From an uncultured Clostridia bacterium (lineage in GTDB: Bacteria; Bacillota; Clostridia; Oscillospirales; Oscillospiraceae): a DNA stretch of 45,859 bases. The notes beneath the pieces were generated by a model. That model was not told the DNA's origin and did no database searches. It saw only the letters and a program-made list of their open reading frames with translations. Made by a program: the position numbers and the translations under genes. The stretch covers positions 1 through 45,859 of the forward strand of contig CAMCSE010000012.1 of the NCBI GenBank assembly GCA_945877515.1. The letters are read 5' to 3'. This document shows, piece by piece, positions 25,637 through 34,392 of the stretch; the stretch's first letter is position 1, and each line of letters opens with the position of its first letter.

Positions 25637-27235
25637 TTAGTTATTCTTCTTCAGCTGCTCGATGTAATCCTTGCACACGGGCATCTTGTTCTTGCCGAAA
25701 AGCCGGTCCAGATAGTTGCTGCACTTGGTCAGCTCGTCCTTCATAAAGCCCAGGGACAGCGACTCGAACTTGCGCAGCACCTTCTTGGCCACGATGAAGT
25801 CCACCGCCTCCAACTCCGTTCCTCCGCAGGCCACAAAGCACGGCACAAAATCACCCACCTGCTTCATAATACGGTTGCCGAACGCCAAACGGAAATTCTT
25901 GATCAGGTATACATTGAACTCCTCCAGCTTGTCCAGCATGGCAGGATCCACCGGATACTTCTCCCTCGCCTCCGCAAAGAGGCTCTGCAGGTGGTCGGTA
26001 GTGACGTGCACCGCCTCCGCCGGCTCGCAGTCAAAGGCCTCGGCCCGGCTGTTGAGGTCGATGGGAATCGCACGGTCGTATACCTTATCCGCCACGGCGA
26101 AGGTGGAGTCATCGTTATTGATGGTACCCACAAACCACAGATTGTCGCTGATGGGGATGGTGCCGTTGCGGATGAGGCAGGGGTCATTGTCCCAGGTGGC
26201 GGTGACCATGTCGATGCGCTGTTCCTCCTTGCGGGGGATCTCCAGGATGGACAGCATCTCGGCGAAATAATACTCCACACGGGCGATGTTCATCTCATCG
26301 AGGATCACCAGATGGGGATCCCGGTAATAGTTCGCCTCATACACCGCCCGGAGGAAGTCCGTTTCGGTGTACTTCTTGGTGAACTCGTTGAAGTAGCCGT
26401 ACAGCTCCGTACGCTCGCGCCAAGAAGGCTGCACCGACACCAGACTGGTATCCACGCCCACGAATTTTCCGAAGGCATAGGGCAGCGATGTCTTACCGGT
26501 ACCGGAAATACCCTGCAGGATGATGATGCGGGCCGTGCCCATGGAAGCCACGAAGTAGCGCATCATGTCCAGGTCGTAGTACAGGTGCAGCTGGCTGGCA
26601 GCGTAGCGCCGGAATCTGTCGCAGAACTCCGGCAGCGTGATGTTGTTGTCATATACCGGCGGCACATACTGCGTCTTGTAGAAGTTGTCCACCGTGGTCA
26701 GACGGAAGAACCGGCTGGCGTTAGGGTCTACACAGGGGGATTTGAAGGTGTTGCGGTTGGGATTGAAGTTTTCGCCCTTCTCCTCGCCGTCCGCCTTCTC
26801 CTGCTCATTCTCCTCCGGCAGGTCGCCCAGCTCATCCAGAACCGCCTGCTTGTCGCCGCCCAGCTCCGCCACCTTCATGGCCAGCAGCTTGTCCTTTTCA
26901 TAGTTGGCCCGCAGCAGATCGCGCTGCAGCTGCCGAACCTGCTTGGTCATCTCGTCATACTTCTTCACCGGCACACGGAAGCGGAACAGCTTTTTGCAGA
27001 GCTTGATCAGGAGGATGATAAGCCCCACTGCAATAGCCACCAATACCAGTTCCGTGATGATCAGCATAACCCACTCCCCTGTGGAAAAGCTCCCGTTGTA
27101 CTCACGGATCAGCTTCAGCCTCATAGGAAAGTTGAACAAGTAGTTCACGAAATTAAAGAATGATGCGAATATATCGAGAAATGCGCGGAATACCCGTCCC
27201 ACGTCCTGATAAAAGTATTTCAAAAAGTTGTCCAT
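25637..27235 (-). CDS. Membrane-anchored McrB-like AAA+ ATPase
   Basis: 532 residues. An amphipathic N-terminus and one strong transmembrane helix (residues ~55-80, WVMLIITELVLVAIAVGLII) are followed by a coiled coil (~90-125) and a cytoplasmic AAA+ domain. That domain has Walker A GISGTGKT (242-249), VQPSWRERTELYGYFN, Walker B LVILDEMN (309-316), sensor/signature FVGTINNDDST (368-378) and VYDRAIPIDL. The LDEMN and GTINNDD motifs and the large insert after Walker B place it with McrB-type ATPases (some use GTP) rather than MoxR or ClpX. McrB works with McrC in DNA restriction; here the ATPase is tethered to the membrane and set among surface-protein genes. Motifs are intact, so activity is expected. 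ATG 27233-27235 follows AGGTGGG. Confidence 0.85.
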   Translation of the reverse strand: MDNFLKYFYQDVGRVFRAFLDIFASFFNFVNYLFNFPMRLKLIREYNGSFSTGEWVMLIITELVLVAIAVGLIILLIKLCKKLFRFRVPVKKYDEMTKQVRQLQRDLLRANYEKDKLLAMKVAELGGDKQAVLDELGDLPEENEQEKADGEEKGENFNPNRNTFKSPCVDPNASRFFRLTTVDNFYKTQYVPPVYDNNITLPEFCDRFRRYAASQLHLYYDLDMMRYFVASMGTARIIILQGISGTGKTSLPYAFGKFVGVDTSLVSVQPSWRERTELYGYFNEFTKKYTETDFLRAVYEANYYRDPHLVILDEMNIARVEYYFAEMLSILEIPRKEEQRIDMVTATWDNDPCLIRNGTIPISDNLWFVGTINNDDSTFAVADKVYDRAIPIDLNSRAEAFDCEPAEAVHVTTDHLQSLFAEAREKYPVDPAMLDKLEEFNVYLIKNFRLAFGNRIMKQVGDFVPCFVACGGTELEAVDFIVAKKVLRKFESLSLGFMKDELTKCSNYLDRLFGKNKMPVCKDYIEQLKKNN

Positions 27236-27305
27236 TTCCCACCTCTACTGCCCTCATCAGGACGTAGTAATCTTATTGCTGGTACGGTCAGGCTACATAC
27301 ACTGA

Positions 27306-28280
27306 TCACACATTCGCGTCTTCTTTAGCTTTGGCTTCCATCTCTGCTTTGATCTTGGCGCGGATCTCCGCCTCCATGGCAGCACGCTCCTCAGTCTCTT
27401 TCTTAGCCTTGGCCTCCGCTTCCATCTCTGCACGAATGCGCGCTTCCATCTCCTCGGCCGTTTCCTTCGGAGCGTTCTCGGTCGGAGTTTCCGGTGCTGC
27501 TGGTTGTGCCGGCATCGTTGCTGTCAGCTCTGCTCTGAGCTTCTCACGCAGCTCGTTTTCCAGGCGTTCTCTCTCGGCCTTCTTGGATTCCTCCAGCTTC
27601 CGCTTCTCGTCCTCCAGAATATCTTCGTTCTTACCGCGCTCCTGCTCATACTGGAGTTTGCTCTTGATGTTGTTGTACTCAAACAGCACGCGGAAGAACT
27701 GGATCAAATGATAGATAAAGAACAGTGCCACAGGCACTACCACTACAATCAGGAAGCCTGTGCTGGTCTGCAGGTAGTCAAATACTTTTCCCAGTCCGGC
27801 AATTTTCGCGCCATTATACTGACCCACGATCTCAGACTCATGCACCGTCAGAGAGTCCTCGATGGTGTTGTTATCACCCTTTGTCTGGAAGATCAGGTGA
27901 CCGCCGCCATCGTAGATCTGCGTAATCCTATGGGTATTCAATACGCGCTCACCGTCGATGACGGTCCAGTAAGTAATGATGTCTCCAATCGCCAGCTGGC
28001 TGGGATCTTTGACTGCCGAGTCAAAGATCATATCTCCGGAATTCAGCGTAGGATACATGGACTTCGTCTGAATGGACAGCATACGGATACCAAAGATGCT
28101 GGGCACACCGTTGCCGCTGGTGCTGACATAGCTGGTGTACGTACACAGCGCTGCCAGAACGATCGCTACCACCAGTACCACATTTACAATGGTATTTGCG
28201 ATACGCTTGCCTTTGCTCTGCTCCGGAATCTGCTCGGACATTTCTTCCACTGACTGAGTGTTATCAATCTTTTTCTTCAT
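27306..28280 (-). CDS. Signal peptidase I, SipW (ER) type, copy 1, with coiled-coil tail
   Basis: 324 residues from ATG 28278-28280 (GGGAGAAG site); an upstream in-frame start at 28364 overlaps the preceding gene and lacks a site. N-terminal helix (IVNVVLVVAIVLAALCTYTS), catalytic Ser74 in QTKSMYPTL and His117 in LNTHRITQIY: the Ser-His SipW class. A second helix (FLIVVVVPVALFFIYHLIQF) leads into an unusually long cytoplasmic tail (~120 residues), with a charged coiled coil, a Pro/Ala linker (TMPAQPAAPETPTE) and Glu/Lys/Ala repeats (RAEMEAEAKAKKETEER). Ordinary SipW proteins lack such a tail. It follows four TasA-like genes and precedes the AAA+ gene, so the tail may link secretion to the ATPase complex. 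Confidence 0.9.
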   Translation of the reverse strand: MKKKIDNTQSVEEMSEQIPEQSKGKRIANTIVNVVLVVAIVLAALCTYTSYVSTSGNGVPSIFGIRMLSIQTKSMYPTLNSGDMIFDSAVKDPSQLAIGDIITYWTVIDGERVLNTHRITQIYDGGGHLIFQTKGDNNTIEDSLTVHESEIVGQYNGAKIAGLGKVFDYLQTSTGFLIVVVVPVALFFIYHLIQFFRVLFEYNNIKSKLQYEQERGKNEDILEDEKRKLEESKKAERERLENELREKLRAELTATMPAQPAAPETPTENAPKETAEEMEARIRAEMEAEAKAKKETEERAAMEAEIRAKIKAEMEAKAKEDANV

Positions 28281-28360
28281 GGATCTTCTCCCTTCGATTG
28301 CTGCTTTTACGTTCATATTATCTGATAAACAGTCCAACCTGCACGCAGGCTGCCCGAAAA

Positions 28361-29419
28361 TCAACCCGGTATATCCACAAGTCCACCTTGCCCATCGTAA
28401 TCAGTGGCAAATTGGAGATTGGCTATGATCTGCGCTTCATCAATAAAATTGGTGCAGTCCATATCCTGTCCTTCCAGCCATATATACAGTTCTATGGCTG
28501 CGATCTCCCCCGGCTGCAATGTAAACAGTCTGGTAGGCGTGGTAAACCTTCCCAGTGACTTGATGGTAACACTTGACAGTACAGGCGACGCTTCGCTCCA
28601 CCTGGAAGCCGTCTGACGGATCAGATGTGCTGTGTCGATTAACGTGTCCTCCCCGTCGATGCTTTTCGTCTCCGCAACGTCCGACGTACTGGACGAGATA
28701 TGCGTATCGCAGTTGGGTTCGTAGATATAGAACTCCCCACTACCCCGTGCCGCACCTGTATCCGGAGATACCTTTGTTATCCGCAGCCCCAACCGAATCG
28801 ACGTCTCTGCGCCCTGACCGCCATCGTCGTGCAGCAGCGTCTGCTCATTCCACACAGGTGTGCCGATCACGTATGTTCCCGCCGTATTCTCACCGCCGTT
28901 TACTTCCACGGCTTCTCCCAACGACACCGTCACCGCACTGTCCGAACGGGCATAAAACGTGCCCTTGACATAGTAACCGTCTGCATCCTTGCGGTTGGCG
29001 TTCCTCTCGTCACTCAGCGTTTCATATTCGCCGGTCATACGCCCGTCCAAGCCGTACAGCATGGTTTTCAGCGTCTGCTCCTTCTGTGACCATGTGGCCG
29101 GCTTCAGCTGCGTCTCCACGCCCACGATCTCCTTGAAGTCCAGCACTGTTCCCCACTTGTCATCCGGCGCGTCATACGCAGAGGACAGCTCCAGTCCCGT
29201 CTGGCCGGATACGTAGATGTCCATATTGCTGACCCGCGGCGTCCGGCTGATGGACAGCCAGGTGTAGCTGGCCGCCACCAGCAGCGTCAGCAGTGCTATC
29301 AACAGGCAGATATAGAGCACCGTCCGCTGCTGCTTTTTTTGATTTCGTGTCAGTTCTTTCAACGCGCGATGATCCTTTCGTTTCCATTTCTCACGGCTTT
29401 CGTGCAAAATAGCTGTCAT
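28361..29419 (-). CDS. TasA-like secreted subunit (WLEGQD group)
   Basis: 352 residues. A highly basic N-terminus (~32 residues) leads to the helix YICLLIALLTLLVAASYTWL and the exit SYTWLSISRTP, a SipW-type signal. The mature domain is beta-rich, with FYIYEPNCD near residue 235, and LYIWLEGQDMDC near residue 315 matches the 14871-16169 protein. Both motifs contain Cys or acidic residues that might bind metal or form a disulfide. It lies directly before a SipW-type peptidase gene, and the two are 80 bp apart. A minor fibre subunit or adaptor is my guess. Confidence 0.78.
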   Translation of the reverse strand: MTAILHESREKWKRKDHRALKELTRNQKKQQRTVLYICLLIALLTLLVAASYTWLSISRTPRVSNMDIYVSGQTGLELSSAYDAPDDKWGTVLDFKEIVGVETQLKPATWSQKEQTLKTMLYGLDGRMTGEYETLSDERNANRKDADGYYVKGTFYARSDSAVTVSLGEAVEVNGGENTAGTYVIGTPVWNEQTLLHDDGGQGAETSIRLGLRITKVSPDTGAARGSGEFYIYEPNCDTHISSSTSDVAETKSIDGEDTLIDTAHLIRQTASRWSEASPVLSSVTIKSLGRFTTPTRLFTLQPGEIAAIELYIWLEGQDMDCTNFIDEAQIIANLQFATDYDGQGGLVDIPG

Positions 29420-29483
29420 CCAGCCCCCATGTAAACGGCCGAAGCGCTTCCGCCGCTCACATCCGGGTTGGTGCGGGGCTTCC

Positions 29484-29513
29484 TTCCCGCGCCGCCCGAA
29501 GGCGGCGCGGGAA
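29484..29513 (-). promoter_or_regulatory. Strong intercistronic hairpin with UUCG loop
   Basis: TTCCCGCGCCGCC (29484-29496) and GGCGGCGCGGGAA (29501-29513) form a perfect 13-bp GC stem. On the transcript the loop reads C(UUCG)G, an extra-stable tetraloop. No U-run follows. It comes right after the 29546-31849 subunit gene and could protect or partly terminate that message. Confidence 0.7.
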
Positions 29514-29545
29514 AGCCTTCTACTATCTCAACAACAATAAATGGA

Positions 29546-31849
29546 TCAGCCTCCGGTAGAAGTGTTTGTCAGTACCGTGCTGACATTTTCTGAGGTAATC
29601 AAATTATACTTCTCGCTGCCATCCGCTTTGTAATAAGGCTTGCTATCGCTGCCCTCATAGATAGTATAGCCAGCGTTTACCGTATACTCTGTTCCGCCAT
29701 ATGTATAGGTAGTACCTGCAGCCGCCTTCTGAGTATAAGTAACTTCCGGTGCATCCTTTGCCTTTTCACCACCATTTATCCGCATATTGGTGTTCTCCAT
29801 AGGCTTCAGATCGGCGTCACTGCTGAACTGCAGATTCAAACTACCCGTCATAGAGTTAGCTGCGTTGGCCACCATGGTATTGTCCACAATCTCACCATCA
29901 ATGTACACAATCGCGGTGATCTTCTTGGCGACATTCTGATTCAGGGCAGTAAGCACGGACTTGTCAGCTTCCTTTGCTCCCAGCGTAATGACGCCATCGT
30001 CCCCAACCGTGTACTTGTGCAGGTAAAGACCAGCTTTCAGGCCGTCCGTGCCTACTGGGTCACCGCCGCTATAGGTATCCACGCCATCCGCAGTTGTTGT
30101 CTTGGTAATATCGGCAGCTGCGATGCCCAGCACTGTATATTGTGGAAGATTATTCTCAATCTTTGTCTCCACGAATACAACGCGCATGGCACTCATCAGC
30201 GCACGCAGTTCATCTACGGAGAACACTGTCACATTGTTGGACTTGAACTGCATGTAAGAGCCTCCGCCCTGCGTATTGGCTGCAGTAGCATCGCTGTATA
30301 CACGCTGGACCTGCGCCGTCTGCAGCAGCAGATTACTGCCAGCCGCGTTGGTGCGGAATCCGAAGTCCAGTGCATAACCATAGGTGTCGCTGAGAACCGT
30401 GGTAGTTCCCGCACCGCCAACAGATGCTGCAGGCTCTTTATCCGTGTTAATCTTCTTCACCAGGCCATCAGCATCTACAGAAGTGGACATAGTAACATCC
30501 GCCGTAACTGTGAGATCGTTGTACGTTACCGTTACTTTAAAACCGGAAGCAGTATAATCACCCACCAGCTTGGCAATGTTTGCATAGATACCAGAGCCGT
30601 CAAGCATAACAATGTCGATTCTCTTATTTTCAGTATAATAGTTGATAATATCTTGCAAATTAGCCTTCGACGGATTCTTTATACCCGCAACTTTTGTATT
30701 CGTTTTGTCGATCAAACCGTTCATGATTGATCCGAACTCATCGTAAGTATACTCGGTCTTCGTCTGATTCTCCAGCAAGTTAGTAAGTTCACCACTCGCG
30801 GTCTTGATTACACCGTCATTGACATTCCACTGCGTCACTGCAGCCGCAGCACCATCAGGCATCTTGATTGCTGCCGTAGGTTCATCACCGCTCTTGGCAA
30901 ACGTCACATTGCTCAGTTCAGTAACCTTTGCTGCCTTGATTGCGTTCACCAGGCTATCTACTGCAGCATCACCGAGAGAGCCTGCGGCATTGCTGAGGTT
31001 ATACGCCAACACCGCCTGCTTGATTGCCTCACCGGCAGCATCATTGGCTGTCTGCAGAGCGTCGACCAGTTTCCGAAGTGTCTCGACATCTGTTCTCTTA
31101 AATGTTGCAGTTTCGTCCTGGATGTGCTGAACAAGGATATTGGCCAGTGTCTGACCATTGCTAGCCAGGGATGTGACTATGGTGTTTTTGGCCGTATTGC
31201 TGTTGCTGTTAATAGCATTGAGTGCATTTCGGTATGCGCTGAGCTGCTTAGTCACGCCGGAGCTAGTACCGAGTACACGCACGCCTGCGAAAGCATTCTC
31301 GCCCTGCGTATCTGCATAGACCCACGCAGAATTGTCCCACTTACCGCTGTACGTCGTCGTGTTCACCTCAATGACACGGCCATCATTGCCGTAAGACGGC
31401 GCAAGCAGCATCACACTGTTCACCGTATTACTGGCTTCGCCTTCGCCTTTCACAATATTCAGCTTGGCCGGGTTCAAAACAGCATTCGTCAAACCGTAAA
31501 CATTGGCACTCAGATCTACCAAGTTACCCCACTTCACATTGGCGGCTTCTACAGCTATCTTACTGTAAGAATCGCCAATCTCAGACTGCACGCCAAGGTC
31601 TTCCGCGGTACTATTGAAACTATCACCATTCAACAGCATCATTTCCAGGTTGCCGTTAGCGCCCACATTAGTTGTGATACCTTTGACTTCCGGTGCGGTG
31701 GATAACGTGAACCATGCATAGGTGGAAGACACCATCATGATGCTGGCCACCAACAGCATGGAAACGGCGGCGACCATTTTATTCCGAATTCCGGCGGGCA
31801 TAATGACTCTACGCTTTTTTTCTTCCCGATTCTTTTCGGTTTTCGTCAT
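29546..31849 (-). CDS. TasA/camelysin-like fibre subunit, long form
   Basis: 767 residues from ATG 31847-31849 (AAGGAG site). The signal region (MPAGIRNKMVAAVSMLLVAS, then IMMVSSTYAWFTLSTAPEVK) is almost identical to that of the next protein upstream. Shared landmarks follow: NGNLEMM, VKWGNLVDLS, NDGRVI, GVRVLGTS, YGYALDFGFRTN, GGGSYMQF, MRVVFVE, KKITAIVYIDG, GSLNLQFSS. Between GVRVLG and YGYALD lies a ~280-residue insert, mostly alpha-helical, absent from the short form. The C-terminal ~60 residues (EVTYTQKAAAGTTYTYGG onward) are also extra. TasA proteins assemble by donor-strand exchange after SipW cleavage; the same is plausible here but unproved. The strong hairpin just downstream suggests high expression. 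Confidence 0.85.
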   Translation of the reverse strand: MTKTEKNREEKKRRVIMPAGIRNKMVAAVSMLLVASIMMVSSTYAWFTLSTAPEVKGITTNVGANGNLEMMLLNGDSFNSTAEDLGVQSEIGDSYSKIAVEAANVKWGNLVDLSANVYGLTNAVLNPAKLNIVKGEGEASNTVNSVMLLAPSYGNDGRVIEVNTTTYSGKWDNSAWVYADTQGENAFAGVRVLGTSSGVTKQLSAYRNALNAINSNSNTAKNTIVTSLASNGQTLANILVQHIQDETATFKRTDVETLRKLVDALQTANDAAGEAIKQAVLAYNLSNAAGSLGDAAVDSLVNAIKAAKVTELSNVTFAKSGDEPTAAIKMPDGAAAAVTQWNVNDGVIKTASGELTNLLENQTKTEYTYDEFGSIMNGLIDKTNTKVAGIKNPSKANLQDIINYYTENKRIDIVMLDGSGIYANIAKLVGDYTASGFKVTVTYNDLTVTADVTMSTSVDADGLVKKINTDKEPAASVGGAGTTTVLSDTYGYALDFGFRTNAAGSNLLLQTAQVQRVYSDATAANTQGGGSYMQFKSNNVTVFSVDELRALMSAMRVVFVETKIENNLPQYTVLGIAAADITKTTTADGVDTYSGGDPVGTDGLKAGLYLHKYTVGDDGVITLGAKEADKSVLTALNQNVAKKITAIVYIDGEIVDNTMVANAANSMTGSLNLQFSSDADLKPMENTNMRINGGEKAKDAPEVTYTQKAAAGTTYTYGGTEYTVNAGYTIYEGSDSKPYYKADGSEKYNLITSENVSTVLTNTSTGG

Positions 31850-31906
31850 TTCTGTTTCTCCTTTCGAGATATTGCGTATTTATTCTCTCGCCAGAGAAAA
31901 CTTGTG

Positions 31907-33058
31907 TTATTCTCCCTTCAGCGGGGCGTTGGCCGCCGGATTCAGCGTCACATCTGTGCTGAATTGCAAGTTCAGCTTACCAGAGAGGGACATTGCTTCA
32001 GTCGCTGCCACCTCAGCATTGGTAACACTGCTGCCATCAAGCCACACAATAGCACTGATCTGGCACGCTGCGTTCTTCTTCATTGCATCCAACAATACCG
32101 CCTTATCCTGATCCAGCTTCGTTCCGTCAGCACCATACAGATACAGATTGGCCTTGTATTCTCCGTTTCCGTCAGCTGCCAAATTTTCAGGAACATCCAA
32201 CTTTGCTGTCCCAAGAATTGTGGGGTCAGGGGCAGGGGCAGGGCTCACCTTACCATAGTCTTTCACAAACGTAACTCTGATTGCACCCATTAGTCTCCTG
32301 ACTGCATCAGGCTTCAGCCCATTTGCTGTGAAGGACATATATGAACCACCGCCAAGCGTATCAGTATTCCCGGAGTCACTATAAATACGCTGTGTCTCGC
32401 CAGTTTGCAGCAGCAGCTTTCCATCAACAGCTGATGTAGTCGCTCCATCCGTCTTCAAATTCTGAGTGTTCAGACGCAGCGCAAGGTCTACAACATAGCC
32501 GTAGGTGCTGCTCACCACATCGCTATTCACTTCGCCAATGGCTCGCACGCCATAGCCCTCTGTACCGAACCTACTATCTTTATATGTGCGCAGTCCTATA
32601 TTATCTGCACTGACAGTGTCAATCCGCCCATCACCGCCATAGACCGGGATGGCCAGTGGACTACTACCGTTCCCATTAAAGACTCCGTCCGTCGTTGTAT
32701 TCAGCTGCGCAGGATACAGCTTAATACTACTCAAGCCATAGGTCACATCGCTCAAGTCAACCAAGTTGCCCCACTTCGTGTTACTGGTCTTGGCATCTGC
32801 TTTGGAGCCGACCGCACCTGCTTTAATGCCCGACAGCAAACCATCCGTCGGCATCAGCGCGATCTCCAAGCTGCCGTTGCCGGCCACCGTGGTGCTGATG
32901 TTCTTGACTTCCGGCGCTGTGGACAGCGTGAACCACGCGTAGGTGCTGCTGACCATCATGATCACGCCGACCATCAGCATGGAAGCGGCCGCCATCAGCT
33001 TACTGCGAATACCGGCAGGCATCAGGACTTTTTGCTTCTTCCGTTTTTCTTTTTCCAT
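31907..33058 (-). CDS. TasA/camelysin-like fibre subunit, short form
   Basis: 383 residues from ATG 33056-33058; a GTG two codons upstream lies too close to AAGGAG. A SipW-type signal (MVGVIMMVSSTYAWFTLSTA) precedes a domain with the shared landmarks NGSLEIA, TKWGNLVDLS, GDGRID, GVRAIGE, YGYVVDLALRLN, GGGSYMSF, IRVTFV, QISAIVWLDG and SGKLNLQFST. This is the minimal version of the subunit: the two larger paralogues have the same order with insertions. A probable promoter and a leader hairpin lie just upstream, so it may be transcribed independently of the main promoter and be the most abundant subunit. Confidence 0.85.
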   Translation of the reverse strand: MEKEKRKKQKVLMPAGIRSKLMAAASMLMVGVIMMVSSTYAWFTLSTAPEVKNISTTVAGNGSLEIALMPTDGLLSGIKAGAVGSKADAKTSNTKWGNLVDLSDVTYGLSSIKLYPAQLNTTTDGVFNGNGSSPLAIPVYGGDGRIDTVSADNIGLRTYKDSRFGTEGYGVRAIGEVNSDVVSSTYGYVVDLALRLNTQNLKTDGATTSAVDGKLLLQTGETQRIYSDSGNTDTLGGGSYMSFTANGLKPDAVRRLMGAIRVTFVKDYGKVSPAPAPDPTILGTAKLDVPENLAADGNGEYKANLYLYGADGTKLDQDKAVLLDAMKKNAACQISAIVWLDGSSVTNAEVAATEAMSLSGKLNLQFSTDVTLNPAANAPLKGE

Positions 33059-33078
33059 TCTCACGTACTCCTTTCGAG

Positions 33079-33112
33079 AGTTGTTATTGGCAGACAGTCG
33101 CCTGCCAAGCGC
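33079..33112 (-). promoter_or_regulatory. Small leader hairpin before the short fibre subunit
   Basis: TTGGCAG and CTGCCAA form a 7-bp stem around a 7-8 base loop in the 5' leader, at about 33088-33109, between the probable internal promoter and the AAGGAG site. Confidence 0.4.
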
Positions 33113-33122
33113 TATGGATCAT

Positions 33123-33152
33123 AATATATCAACAGCCATCCCCCAAGCTCAA
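33123..33152 (-). promoter_or_regulatory. Possible internal promoter of the fibre-subunit genes
   Basis: TTGAGC (33147-33152), an 18-bp spacer and TATATT (33123-33128) on the minus strand, in the largest gap (136 bp) of this half of the operon. Confidence 0.4.
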
Positions 33153-33194
33153 GTCTAAGCTCGTTGGTACCGGAATTTTATCAGTCGCAATGTC

Positions 33195-34361
33195 TCATGC
33201 TTGATCGCTGGAAAACAGCGCCTGCCACAGGCCTTTCCAGCCCTCAAAAATACCATCGTGGGTGTCCTTATCATCCGGCTCGCTCATCAGCCGGAAATCC
33301 ATTTCCACGCCCAGATGTCCGCCTATCATTTCGTCTGTCGCTTCGGGATCATCGCCCTCCAGCCAGAGAACGACCGTGTACTTATGTACCTCGTCGGGCG
33401 CTACATTCTCCTGCTTTCCGGAGGTAATACGGGTGTCCGTCTCAAACGCGTCAGGTATCACGCGCCAGTATGTGATCTGCCCCACGGTCTTTATTTCCCG
33501 GAACTGGTCGCTGCCTGCCGCTAATTCCCCAATACTGAGATTGGGATAACCCTTCGTGTCATCCCCCAGTGCCGGCAGCGCTTCCGGCTGTCCGTCAGCG
33601 GCCGCCTTTGCATAGAAGCGCATCTGTCCGTCCTCAAACACCATCGCCCAAGCCGCGCTGGAAAGGTTCTGTGTCTCCCGTGTGATGTTCATGCTCCAGT
33701 TATAGCCCACGGTGCTTTCACCCTCGTTCCGAAGGTAGAACGTATAGGCGAAATACAGATCGTTATGCTCACCGTCGATCTCATCCAGATTCAGCGGCAG
33801 CTGGCTGATGGACACGCACGGCACGTCCTGTGCGGGATTGGCAAACAGGTACGTTGTTGGGTTTTCAAAGCCCACCGTTTCAGACAAGGTAAAGCCCTCG
33901 CGGAACATATCGTCTGTCATGTTGATGGTGAAATGCCCGCGCATCCTCTGCACGCCCGCAAAAACCAGCATGACCGACAGAAACGCCGCCAGCGCACCCA
34001 GCAGCGCGCCCAACCAGTGCCGCCACAGCCAAAACAGGAATGGGTGCTTGTTTTTGTCAAAATACATTCCCAGCCCGGAGGCGGTCAGCTCAAACTCCTT
34101 TTTGGAGTAGATGTGCTGCTGTTTCATCTCCCGGCGGAGCTTCTTGCGCCCCGCCTTGATCTCCTGCACCTCATCCTCGGTCAGGACAACGTTGGCTCGA
34201 CTGTACTTGATAAGCCGTTTCTGTTTCCGTTCGCCGCCCGTGGGCGGCTTGTCCTCCGGCGGGCGCTCCATGGTTTTCGTCCGTCCGGAGCTCTCCACGG
34301 CGGCATCCTCGGCCGCCGCCCGTTTTATCTCCTCAGGTATGTGGTCAAATGGCGCAGCCAA
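33195..34361 (-). CDS. Type II membrane protein with TasA-like outer domain
   Basis: 388 residues from a probable TTG start (34359-34361) with a GGAGGG site about 12 nt ahead. About 115 cytoplasmic residues, highly charged, include RANVVLTEDEVQEIKAGRKK and FELTASGLGMYFDKNK. One membrane helix (LGALLGALAAFLSVMLVFAG) and an extracellular beta-rich domain follow. Near the C-terminus VVLWLEGDDPEATDEMIGG corresponds to the WLEGQD motif of the two secreted subunits. The signal has no SipW-type exit motif, so the protein probably stays in the membrane. A subunit-like head on a membrane anchor with a cytoplasmic arm fits a fibre base or assembly platform; this is inference. Confidence 0.72.
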   Translation of the reverse strand: MAAPFDHIPEEIKRAAAEDAAVESSGRTKTMERPPEDKPPTGGERKQKRLIKYSRANVVLTEDEVQEIKAGRKKLRREMKQQHIYSKKEFELTASGLGMYFDKNKHPFLFWLWRHWLGALLGALAAFLSVMLVFAGVQRMRGHFTINMTDDMFREGFTLSETVGFENPTTYLFANPAQDVPCVSISQLPLNLDEIDGEHNDLYFAYTFYLRNEGESTVGYNWSMNITRETQNLSSAAWAMVFEDGQMRFYAKAAADGQPEALPALGDDTKGYPNLSIGELAAGSDQFREIKTVGQITYWRVIPDAFETDTRITSGKQENVAPDEVHKYTVVLWLEGDDPEATDEMIGGHLGVEMDFRLMSEPDDKDTHDGIFEGWKGLWQALFSSDQA

Positions 34362-34392
34362 GGCCTGTCCGCCCTCCCTTCACTCCGCTGTC

